DNA of 6,321 bases from assembly GCA_032123435.1 (NCBI GenBank), contig JAQBFJ010000094.1:1-6321 (forward strand), in the 5' to 3' direction. Under the pieces are notes generated by a model. That model saw nothing but the letters and a program-made list of their open reading frames with translations, was not told the origin of the DNA and did not search any database. Shown piece after piece: positions 1-5,929 of this stretch (its first letter is position 1; each line of letters opens with the position of its first letter). The translations under genes and the position numbers were made by a program. Source of the stretch: JAQBFJ01 sp032123435. GTDB taxonomy: Bacteria > Verrucomicrobiota > Kiritimatiellia > UBA8416 > JAQBFJ01.

Positions 1-92
1 CGTCTCAAATTAAATCAATAACCCGTGTGGAGAGGATCCGGCTTCGGGTTAAAAAACTACGCCGGGACAAGGGAGATGAGGTATATGATTAG
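1..92 (+). CDS. possible 3' end of an upstream gene (partial)
   Basis: Frame 3 is open from the left edge to a TAG at 90-92, giving about 29 residues. The peptide is strongly basic in the middle (RVKKLRRDKG) and ends in an acidic EVYD tail, which looks like the C-terminal helix of a cytoplasmic enzyme. An open run of this length occurs by chance fairly often, and no domain is visible, so the product cannot be named. A 7-bp inverted repeat (TAACCCG at 19-25, CGGGTTA at 45-51) lies inside it. If the stretch is not coding, it is simply more of the intergenic region. Confidence 0.33.
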   Translation, partial: SQIKSITRVERIRLRVKKLRRDKGDEVYD

Positions 93-125
93 ATCGTTAA
101 TCCATTCTTACTCCATAATAGCAAC

Positions 126-172
126 GTTGCATCAAATCCGGGATTGCGAAGCAATGTTGGATTTGATGAAAC
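126..172. repeat. long stem-loop, REP-like intergenic element
   Basis: CATCAAATCC (130-139) pairs perfectly with GGATTTGATG (159-168). The stem extends outward past one G/A mismatch by GTT (126-128) with AAC (170-172). Inside, after a 3x3 internal loop (GGG/GTT, where two pairs can be G-U in plus-strand RNA), ATTGC (143-147) pairs with GCAAT (151-155) around a GAA loop. GCAACGTTGC at 121-130 is also a perfect palindrome. The structure sits outside any convincing gene and has no U-run after it, so it does not look like an intrinsic terminator. A dispersed palindromic repeat is the likeliest reading; its copy number cannot be seen here. Confidence 0.6.
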
Positions 173-200
173 CTCGGTTCTTTGCTTGCCCTGCGTAGCT

Positions 201-240
201 CGGAGAAGGATATTCTCCGTGCCTCCGTGTTCTCCGTGGT
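201..240. repeat. hairpin plus short tandem CTCCGTG units
   Basis: CTCCGTG occurs three times, at 215-221, 223-229 and 232-238, spaced 8 and 9 nt apart. The first copy is also part of a hairpin: CGGAGAA (201-207) pairs with TTCTCCG (213-219) around a 5-nt loop. Read on the minus strand, this is the ACGGAG / ACACGGAGG phrase that I recall as a recurrent intergenic repeat in environmental bacterial genomes, often mis-called as short proteins containing TTENTE. The repetition is directly visible. Its membership of a dispersed family is from memory and was not checked by search. Confidence 0.55.
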
Positions 241-254
241 GAATGTTTCTTGTG

Positions 255-330
255 TCCGCCTGTGGCGCGGGTGGTAAGAAAAAAGATATTTACCACGCAG
301 CTTGCAGCGACAGCAATGCGGGCAGGCGGA
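255..330 (+). promoter_or_regulatory. nested inverted repeats in the leader of the GT2 gene
   Basis: TCCGCCTG (255-262) is perfectly complementary to CAGGCGGA (323-330). Nested inside it, GTGGTAA (271-277) pairs with TTACCAC (290-296). In an mRNA starting upstream, the outer stem would cover GGCGGA, the purine-rich stretch just before the ATG at 335. It could therefore hide that start, or it could simply be the end of the intergenic repeat. The pairing is seen; a regulatory effect is inference. Confidence 0.35.
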
Positions 331-364
331 GTTCATGGAAAGGCACAAAGGGAAGAATATTTTT

Positions 365-1657
365 ATGGATGATCAGGTTTATATAACTGCTTGCCTGGGC
401 GAAGGAAAAGCTTCCGACTTCCGTCGCGCGGCAGACATGTACGAAGCTAGCGGAAACCGGAGCATGGCCTATTTGTGCCTTTTGAGGGCGCTGGATATTG
501 ATCCTGCACTTCGCGACGTGTATGAAACACTGCGCAACGCCGGGAATCCGATGGATCTCAAGCCTATGGAAACATGCAGTGCGAATGAATGTTCAATATC
601 GGTCATCATGCCTACACTTGGTAAAAGCGATGGTATTCATGAAAGCATTGCGAGTGTGTTGAATCAGACATACAACGACTTCGAACTGATTGTGATCAAT
701 GATGGCGGGCCTGATGGTGTTTCCGATGTTACAGCATCGTTTGCTTCCAATAAAATACGTTACAGCCGGATAAAGCATCGAGGTCTTGCCGGGGCATTGA
801 ATGAAGGACTTAAAAAAGCCAAAGGAAAGTACATCTGTTATCTGGATGATGATGATGTTTATTATCCGGATCATCTGAAACAATTGTGGCATGTTGTGAG
901 CACGGGAAAAATTGAGTGGGCTTATTCCAAGTCAAGGGTGTTGATGGGAGATCGGGTAGGCGGCAAGTTTCAAGCACATGAGGACCTGGGGACATATACA
1001 CGGGCATTCTCGGCTATAAATCTGCAGTACGGCTGTATTATCAGTGTTCTTAATGTAATTCATCCGCGTGAACTCGCTTATAAGCTTGGCGGATTTAATG
1101 AAGATCTATTGCATTCAATGGATTGGGATATGTGGGTTCGAATGGCTCAGATTGCAGCCCCAAAGTTTATAGACATATTTACCGGAGAATACAGAAAGAC
1201 ATCGACAAGCATGACGATGTCGAATAAGGCATTCGGCCTGTTTTTAACTCAACTGCTCAGCCGGTACTATCAGACGACATTTGGTAGATGTGTTTTGGCG
1301 CATGCCGCGAAAGAGCAGGGATATATTACTGATGTTGACAATATTCTTGCGGATATCGAGAGGAAGTACAGCACCATATCACGCGTGGATATTAAAAGGT
1401 TATTGGGTTTATTTGTGGAGTTGAAGAAAGGTCGCAACTTGTGGCGAAAAATGATTGAAAGACAGCCGGAAGAACTTGTCAGTGAATCGTTCCGGATCAT
1501 GTGGCAAACACCAAAACAAGTCATTAGGTCAGGAATGATGCCTGTTGGTTATTGGGTTCGTCGCGCATTGTGCAGCGTAACGTTTTTGTGGTGGATCCTT
1601 CGTAATGGTCCCGCACTGACGTGGAATATTGTTAAGCGTGCCTTTAGACATACATGA
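365..1657 (+). CDS. GT2-family glycosyltransferase with N-terminal helical (TPR-like) extension
   Basis: Inverting GT-A glycosyltransferase expected to move a sugar from a nucleotide donor to a glycan acceptor at the inner face of the cytoplasmic membrane. Numbering from the ATG at 365 (430 aa): residues 1-60 form a helical segment resembling one TPR unit (ALDIDPALRDVYETLR). The GT2 fold starts at SVIMPTLGK (about 79-87), followed by SVLNQTYNDFELIVINDGG (about 97-115), a DDDD metal-site motif (161-164) and MDWDMWVRM (252-260). That last motif matches the family's EDWDLWLR, with the first acidic residue replaced by Met and the Asp kept. The C-terminal ~40 residues are rich in Arg, Trp and hydrophobics, suggesting membrane contact. 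Start choice: ATG 365 has GGGAAG 9 nt upstream. ATG 335 has GGAG only 3 nt away, and TTG 302 lies inside the repeat-like leader, so both are less likely. Sugar specificity is unknown. Confidence 0.88.
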   Translation: MDDQVYITACLGEGKASDFRRAADMYEASGNRSMAYLCLLRALDIDPALRDVYETLRNAGNPMDLKPMETCSANECSISVIMPTLGKSDGIHESIASVLNQTYNDFELIVINDGGPDGVSDVTASFASNKIRYSRIKHRGLAGALNEGLKKAKGKYICYLDDDDVYYPDHLKQLWHVVSTGKIEWAYSKSRVLMGDRVGGKFQAHEDLGTYTRAFSAINLQYGCIISVLNVIHPRELAYKLGGFNEDLLHSMDWDMWVRMAQIAAPKFIDIFTGEYRKTSTSMTMSNKAFGLFLTQLLSRYYQTTFGRCVLAHAAKEQGYITDVDNILADIERKYSTISRVDIKRLLGLFVELKKGRNLWRKMIERQPEELVSESFRIMWQTPKQVIRSGMMPVGYWVRRALCSVTFLWWILRNGPALTWNIVKRAFRHT

Positions 1658-1672
1658 GGCCTTGCTGTTTTC

Positions 1673-1700
1673 TGGACATTGTCTTAATATAAAATATAGA
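1673..1700 (+). promoter_or_regulatory. candidate sigma70-type promoter before the GT8 gene
   Basis: TGGACA (1673-1678) and TATAGA (1695-1700) are separated by 16 nt, inside the 140-nt AT-rich gap between the GT2 and GT8 genes. The match to the -35/-10 consensus is fair but not exceptional, and AT-rich DNA gives chance matches. A weak hairpin (TGTGG at 1738-1742 with CCACA at 1757-1761) lies downstream. If real, this promoter would drive the GT8 and HlpA-like pair separately from the GT2 gene. Confidence 0.3.
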
Positions 1701-1797
1701 TTGTTTTAGTGAAGGTCGATTTTGGCGAAAAAGAAAGTGTGGTTTTCCTTATGGAGCCACAGTGGGATTGCAATGGATTGAAACAAGAGATCTCTGA

Positions 1798-2778
1798 ATG
1801 GTTAAAAATGCAGATAGTCCGGCAGTGCTTTGTGTTGCGAATGACCGATACGTAAAAGCCTTGGCTGTTACTTTGAGATCAATGGCGATGAACGCTCATG
1901 GCATTTCGCCCATGCGTGTATGGGTCATGGATGGCGGAATCAAAAAGCGTAATCGTTGGCTGGTTGAATTATCACTAGAAGGAATGGGGATAGATCTCCA
2001 GTGGGTCATTCCACCAGTGCAACTCCTTGAAGGGGTTCCCGTTTTTGGACATGTGGGACTTGCCACGTACTATTGGTTGTTGGCTCTGAATGTATTGCCT
2101 CAGGATATAGAGAGATTGATTTGTCTGGATGTTGATATTGTTGTGACTGGCAATATTAATGAACTGTGGCTTAAGGATTTTGAAGGTAAGGCCTTACTTG
2201 GGGCAGAAATGCCTGGTAAAACTATTGGCTCGATGGGCAGGTTGGCGGAATGCTCAAGCTTGTACATAGATTGTAATGCTCCCTGCTTGAGTGCGGGTGT
2301 GCTTGTGTTGGATTGTGTGCGATGGCGTAATGAAAGGATTGCTGAAAGGATACTTGAGTTCATAAAGGAGAATAAAGAGTTGATTTGTTGGCACGACATG
2401 GATGGACTTAATGCGATACTATGGAATGATTGGTGCAGGATTGACGATAGCTGGAATGTTCTGGTGGAAGCATGGAAAAAGGAAGACAGCGATGTGTTGT
2501 GGGAGGACAAAGAACGAGACAGCTCTTCTGTCAAGCTCGTTCATTTCATGGGTAGCATCAAACCGTGGGATTATGATGGGATCCACCCATCTAGAAATTT
2601 ATTTTTTCGTTACTTAGATAAGACGGCATGGTCTGGCTGGCGTCCACGCAAGCCGTTTTGGCGTATATTTTGGCGAAATGCCGGAAGAACATGGCTGAAC
2701 AGGCATTTTTACGGCATGTGGATCCGGCGTATTCCCATATTAGGGCGGCTATGGGCCTTAGCGAGGAAGAATGTGTAA
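1798..2778 (+). CDS. GT8-family glycosyltransferase (LPS galactosyl/glucosyltransferase type)
   Basis: Retaining GT-A transferase of the LgtC/WaaO/WaaJ group, which uses UDP-Glc or UDP-Gal to extend LPS core or related glycans. The 326 residues show the family's motifs in order: N-terminal VANDRYVKALAVTLRSM (13-29); LDVDIVVTGNINELW (110-124) with the DxD metal site D111/D113; LSAGVLVLD (164-172); HDMDGLN (199-205); and HFMGSIKPW (249-257). The family usually has N-A-G and DQD..LN at the third and fourth of these; here they read S-A-G and DMD..LN. Residues 281-326 are a basic, Trp/Phe-rich tail, as in LgtC where such a tail is thought to bind the membrane. A stop codon (TGA 1795-1797) directly precedes the ATG, fixing it as the first possible start. 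The Shine-Dalgarno is weak (AAGAG, 8 nt away). The next gene starts 3 nt after the stop, so the two are probably co-translated. Donor and acceptor are not predictable. Confidence 0.9.
   Translation: MVKNADSPAVLCVANDRYVKALAVTLRSMAMNAHGISPMRVWVMDGGIKKRNRWLVELSLEGMGIDLQWVIPPVQLLEGVPVFGHVGLATYYWLLALNVLPQDIERLICLDVDIVVTGNINELWLKDFEGKALLGAEMPGKTIGSMGRLAECSSLYIDCNAPCLSAGVLVLDCVRWRNERIAERILEFIKENKELICWHDMDGLNAILWNDWCRIDDSWNVLVEAWKKEDSDVLWEDKERDSSSVKLVHFMGSIKPWDYDGIHPSRNLFFRYLDKTAWSGWRPRKPFWRIFWRNAGRTWLNRHFYGMWIRRIPILGRLWALARKNV
2698..2760 (+). repeat. shared C-terminal tail module, copy 1 (end of GT8)
   Basis: This segment encodes GT8 residues 301-321, beginning NRHFYG and ending IPILGRLWAL. It aligns without gaps to 3670-3732 in the next gene: 16 of 21 residues are identical and, by hand count, 45 of 63 bases match. 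Many of the base differences are at third codon positions, so the peptide appears to be the conserved element. Confidence 0.8.
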
Positions 2779-2781
2779 ACC

Positions 2782-3774
2782 ATGAAAACTCCGGTCGTAT
2801 TTCTGGTTTTCAATAGACCTGATTTGACGGCGCGTGTTTTTGCAGAGATTGCAAAAGCACGGCCTGAAAAACTTCTTGTGGTTGCTGATGGGCCACGCGA
2901 CAGCAACGATGAAAAGAAATGCACGCAAGTTCGTGAAATTGTAGAACATATTGATTGGGACTGTAATGTTCTGAAAAATTATTCCGACACGAATCTCGGC
3001 TGCCGGAAAAGAGTGTCAAGCGGACTGGACTGGGCCTTTGAAAATGTGGAACAGGCAATTATTCTTGAAGATGATTGTCTACCACATCCAACTTTCTTTC
3101 GCTTTTGCGAGACAATGCTTGAACGGTACAGAAATGATGAACGTATTGGTCATATAGCTGGCAGTACTCCTGTTCAAGGAGTCCGGTCAAGTCAATATAG
3201 TTATCGTTTCTCTAGGTGTACTATTGTTTGGGGCTGGGCAACATGGCGTCGCGCTTGGCAATACTATGATGCGGACATGCCGTTATGGCCTGAAACCAAG
3301 GCTTCAAAACGTCACTATGATATGTTTCCAGACATAAAAGTCGCGCTGTTCTGTGAACACCTTTGGGATGATGTGTTCTGTGGTGCTGTTGATACGTGCG
3401 ATGCTCAATGGCTTTTCTCTCAGAGAATTCGTAATAGTTTTTCCATTATGCCGAATGTTAACCTTGTTTCAAATATTGGATTTGGTAAAAATGCGCTTCA
3501 TACAAAGAACAAAAGACATCCCTGTGCGGGTCTGGCTCTTCAAAACATGGAGTTCCCATTGAGGCATCCTGCTGGGTTGACCGTCGATGAAGAAGCCGAT
3601 CAACGGCTTGTAATAATGATCATGCCAACCAAACCATCACTGCTGGAGGCCGTACGCCGCAAGCTGTTTAATAGACATTATTACGGTAAGCTTATACGAA
3701 GTATTCCGATATTAGGAAAACTATGGGCGTTGTGGCGTCGCAGAGCAGGAGGTGGGCGTGGATTCACAATGTAG
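2782..3774 (+). CDS. GT-A glycosyltransferase, HlpA-like / GT2-related family
   Basis: Member of a widespread GT-A family found in surface-glycan clusters and often annotated 'hemolytic protein HlpA-like' or 'nucleotide-diphospho-sugar transferase'; its reaction is not well characterised. In the 330 residues I see TPVVFLVFNRPDLTARVF (3-20), KLLVVADGPR (30-39), NYSDTNLGCRKRVSSGLDW (66-84), ILEDDCLPHPTFFRF (94-108) with the acidic EDD metal-site motif, WGWATWRRAW (150-159), AQWLFS (208-213) and NLVSNIGFG (227-235). These match the family along its length. From about 285 on, a basic hydrophobic tail follows, including residues 297-317, which nearly duplicate the end of the GT8 protein. The final Arg/Gly-rich residues (RRRAGGGRG) are extra. 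The start follows the GT8 stop by 3 nt, with GAGGAAG (2763-2769) 12 nt upstream, which suggests translational coupling. The stop lies 14 nt from the stop of the convergent methyltransferase. Confidence 0.86.
   Translation: MKTPVVFLVFNRPDLTARVFAEIAKARPEKLLVVADGPRDSNDEKKCTQVREIVEHIDWDCNVLKNYSDTNLGCRKRVSSGLDWAFENVEQAIILEDDCLPHPTFFRFCETMLERYRNDERIGHIAGSTPVQGVRSSQYSYRFSRCTIVWGWATWRRAWQYYDADMPLWPETKASKRHYDMFPDIKVALFCEHLWDDVFCGAVDTCDAQWLFSQRIRNSFSIMPNVNLVSNIGFGKNALHTKNKRHPCAGLALQNMEFPLRHPAGLTVDEEADQRLVIMIMPTKPSLLEAVRRKLFNRHYYGKLIRSIPILGKLWALWRRRAGGGRGFTM
3670..3732 (+). repeat. shared C-terminal tail module, copy 2 (end of HlpA-like GT)
   Basis: This segment encodes residues 297-317 of the HlpA-like enzyme, beginning NRHYYG and ending IPILGKLWAL. 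It is the partner of 2698-2760. The catalytic domains before the two copies belong to different families and do not align, so the similarity is confined to the tail. Confidence 0.8.
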
Positions 3775-3788
3775 ATGAGGGCATTCTT

Positions 3789-4433
3789 TTATTTCTGCCG
3801 GTCAGTGTTGATGATATGAGGACTATTTACAAAATTAAAAATCTTCTCGTTTTTCAACGATATGTTCTTTTCGCAGATGAATCCAGCTTCTAAAAATATT
3901 CGAAAGAATTCTTTTTCGGAATAATCATTAACCCAATCGTTTTTTCTTCTGTGAACGATGTTGCTGATGGATTTGGATTGCGCGATATTGTAAGAAGTGA
4001 TAATCCTTGAGCACATTGTGCTTAAGTGACACACAAGATAGCGTATGTCATAAATGTATTCCAGTACGCCGGCGAAAACCGCAATGTCGGAAACGGGAAA
4101 AGGGGGCAGGTTCTTACCATTTAAGTCACAAACAATAGTATCTTCGCATTGTCTAACAATATCGGAGTGCATATATGTACAACCTTCTGGCAGGTGCTTT
4201 TTTAGAAGAAGCTTTGGTCCTGGTCCAAACTCCAGTACTTTAGAGTTTGCAGGAATCATGGTGCTCATCATGATAGTTCGTTCTTCCCAGAATTGCAGGT
4301 AGTTATTTGGGTCAGACCAGCGATTAACGTTCGATTGACGTAACAAGTGGCGCACCAGACATTTGGCTAAAAACAGAAAGTTGTGATAACCAGCGACAAC
4401 TTTCTTGCTCTTTAAGATAAGCCAAGATTTCAT
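3789..4433 (-). CDS. class I SAM-dependent methyltransferase
   Basis: Small methyltransferase expected to transfer a methyl group from S-adenosylmethionine, possibly to a sugar of the glycan made by its neighbours; the substrate is not evident. From the ATG at 4433 it has 214 residues. The N-terminal ~35 are basic and hydrophobic (MKSWLILKSKKVV...CLVRHLLR) and could touch the membrane. The fold begins with the SAM-binding motif I, KVLEFGPGPKLLL (about 65-77). It continues with SDIVRQ after the second strand, CDLNGKNLPPFPVSDIAVFAGVLEYI (motifs II/III region, about 102-127) and an ITSYNI strand. Motif I reads GPGP rather than GxGxG. Neither ATG 4433 nor the TTG at 4469 in the same frame has a visible Shine-Dalgarno, so the start is uncertain; the frame stays open upstream to a stop near 4532. 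It is the only minus-strand gene here. A 240-nt hand count (3841-4080) gives 37% GC against 44% for 2101-2340 in the GT8 gene, so separate acquisition is possible. Confidence 0.8.
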   Translation of the reverse strand: MKSWLILKSKKVVAGYHNFLFLAKCLVRHLLRQSNVNRWSDPNNYLQFWEERTIMMSTMIPANSKVLEFGPGPKLLLKKHLPEGCTYMHSDIVRQCEDTIVCDLNGKNLPPFPVSDIAVFAGVLEYIYDIRYLVCHLSTMCSRIITSYNIAQSKSISNIVHRRKNDWVNDYSEKEFFRIFLEAGFICEKNISLKNEKIFNFVNSPHIINTDRQK

Positions 4434-4469
4434 GATATCTATAGTACGATATACGGCAAAACTTGGCAA

Positions 4470-4649
4470 TAGGTTAAGACATGCACCATAACGATTCGTC
4501 TTGGCATCAATCGGCCTGCGAATAAAATGAATTTACACAAGATTGTATGACCTTAGGATGCTCCTTTCATTTCTGGACTTCAGGAACAAATGTGCTAAAT
4601 TGTTTGGTAATGGCTTTGTATTGTATGTCGTTTTTGGGGTTGATCTCTA
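4470..4649. promoter_or_regulatory. divergent intergenic region
   Basis: These 180 nt separate the minus-strand methyltransferase from the plus-strand pyruvyl transferase and should hold promoters for both, unless the plus-strand genes are read through from upstream. I find no strong -35/-10 pair. For the plus strand, TTGTTT (4600-4605) is followed 13-16 nt later by TA-rich sequence around 4619-4626, a poor match. An AAGGAG-like Shine-Dalgarno on the minus strand (complement of about 4561-4567) has no start codon at the right distance. No terminator, tRNA or riboswitch is visible. Confidence 0.3.
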
Positions 4650-5885
4650 ATGAAAGTGCTGTTCTGTAGTGCTGCTGGCGCAGGAAATATCGGGGATGAT
4701 GCTATCTTGGAAGGTCTAGTCCGTTGTTTTCGTACTCATGTTCATGATGTGGAAATTGGGGCTCTCTCCTTTTGTCCGCTAAGAACGCGAGAACATGTTG
4801 CTTTGGATCACTGCTGGGAGGTGGGCAGGCTGGGGTCTGTCGAAGCCTTTAGATGGGCAAGCCATGTTGTTCTTGGTGGCGGATCGTTGATAACTGATAC
4901 TCAAGGGGTTGATTTTCCTATCGGCTATTTTTGTGATCTGATTGATCTTGCAATAAAACATGAAAAACCTGTGTCTATGCTGGCTGTTGGTTCCAGCGAT
5001 TTACGGGATATCAGGGCTAAAAAGCTAACGGCAAAGTATATCACCAAGTTCGTTGATGTTATAACGCTGCGTTCTGTTGATGATCAATATAATATTACAA
5101 AAATCGGAATACCATTGAGCAGATCGCATGTTACTGCGGATGCAGCATTCTGTCTATACAAGCCCAAGAAGGAATTGCCTCAATTGTCCTTGTCTAAAAT
5201 CGGTATTAATGTGGTCAGTGAACACAGGGATCATGTGTGTGAATTTGTGAGCTCAATGAAGAAAGCTCTGAAATTAATTCAAGCAGAAAGTCCGGAGCTT
5301 GTGTTCGAAGGGATCTTGAGTGAGGTCCGAAAGGAACCTTGGGCGGACTTCGGGGTAACGGAAGAGGTGTTAAGTGAATGTTTGGGTAATAAAGGGCAGG
5401 TTTATGATAGATATTTATTACCTCAGGAATTCTGTGAGTTTCTTTCACAATTCAGACTGGTTATTACTATGAGGGCGCACATTTTTCTTTTTTGTGCGAT
5501 GATGGGCGTTCCCTGTGTCGGGATAGGCAGGGAAGCTAAGGTGAAATATTTGATGGAGATGCTGGATGTGCCCGAAGAGCTCAATCTGGAAAGTGATACC
5601 AGTGAAATTGAAGCCGTTGTCCGAGTTGCGCTGGCCAATCCAAGAAGATATACGGCCAAAGCTGAACGGGTAGAGGAGTTGATGGGACAGGCCTTCACGA
5701 ACGCCGCCATCTGGCACCGAAATATCCATGGTTATACTCTTAAGGTTTCATTTGTACAGAAGATGAGAAGTTGTCTTAGATGGTCGTTCCGCAGAAAGCC
5801 TCTTGGCCTAATCAGTTGGCGGGCAACGGAGCTGTTGCATTCAATATTGCCGTTTTGTTTCACTAGATCTGTGTTAAACGAATAA
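4650..5885 (+). CDS. polysaccharide pyruvyl transferase family protein
   Basis: Member of the CsaB/WcaK/ExoV-type family, which transfers the enolpyruvyl group of PEP to a sugar as a 4,6-linked pyruvate ketal and gives the glycan a negative charge. It acts in the cytoplasm on lipid-linked intermediates. The 411 residues show KVLFCSAAGAGNIGDDAILEGL (2-23) with the GNIGDD loop, VVLGGGSLITD (73-83), MLAVGSSDL (110-118), TLRSVDDQYNITKIGI (139-154), VTADAAFCL (161-169) and VITMRAHIFLFCAMMGVPCVGI (271-292). The last carries the family's R-x-H pair (R275, H277). The usual enzyme is about 350-400 residues; the extra C-terminal ~45 are basic and Trp/Phe-rich (e.g. SCLRWSFRRKPLGLISWR). GGGG (4636-4639) lies 10 nt before the ATG. 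The stop TAA overlaps an ATG of the next gene by one base. Some family members have other roles in glycan or teichoic-type pathways, so the exact reaction is inferred. Confidence 0.88.
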   Translation: MKVLFCSAAGAGNIGDDAILEGLVRCFRTHVHDVEIGALSFCPLRTREHVALDHCWEVGRLGSVEAFRWASHVVLGGGSLITDTQGVDFPIGYFCDLIDLAIKHEKPVSMLAVGSSDLRDIRAKKLTAKYITKFVDVITLRSVDDQYNITKIGIPLSRSHVTADAAFCLYKPKKELPQLSLSKIGINVVSEHRDHVCEFVSSMKKALKLIQAESPELVFEGILSEVRKEPWADFGVTEEVLSECLGNKGQVYDRYLLPQEFCEFLSQFRLVITMRAHIFLFCAMMGVPCVGIGREAKVKYLMEMLDVPEELNLESDTSEIEAVVRVALANPRRYTAKAERVEELMGQAFTNAAIWHRNIHGYTLKVSFVQKMRSCLRWSFRRKPLGLISWRATELLHSILPFCFTRSVLNE

Positions 5886-5929
5886 TGTCGGCAATTTATG
5901 ATTTCTGCGCGGATCATAAGGTTAATAAC

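Noticed and set aside
19..56. Possible intrinsic terminator: TAACCCG/CGGGTTA followed by an A-run
   Set aside because: The loop is 19 nt and the plus strand has A's rather than T's after the stem. It could only work for minus-strand transcription in a poor form, and the stretch may be coding.
97..348. Minus-strand reading frame of 83 codons over the leader
   Set aside because: It contains the TTENTE-type peptide that arises from translating the intergenic repeat, covers several hairpins, and overlaps the GT2 start; no domain is visible.
1751..1855. Small ORF beginning MEPQWDCNG and overlapping the GT8 start in another frame
   Set aside because: No Shine-Dalgarno, only 34 codons, no similarity I recognise; it could be a leader peptide but nothing supports that.
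2100..2534. 144-codon minus-strand frame inside the GT8 gene
   Set aside because: Ser/Leu/Ile-rich shadow of a clearly recognisable GT8 coding region; no ribosome site or domain.
3775..3788. Bidirectional terminator between the convergent HlpA-like and methyltransferase genes
   Set aside because: The gap is only 14 nt and no inverted repeat followed by a T-run is visible there.
5423..5729. Two overlapping minus-strand frames of about 95 codons inside the pyruvyl transferase gene
   Set aside because: They lie antisense to the conserved R-x-H region of the family and have low-complexity or featureless composition.
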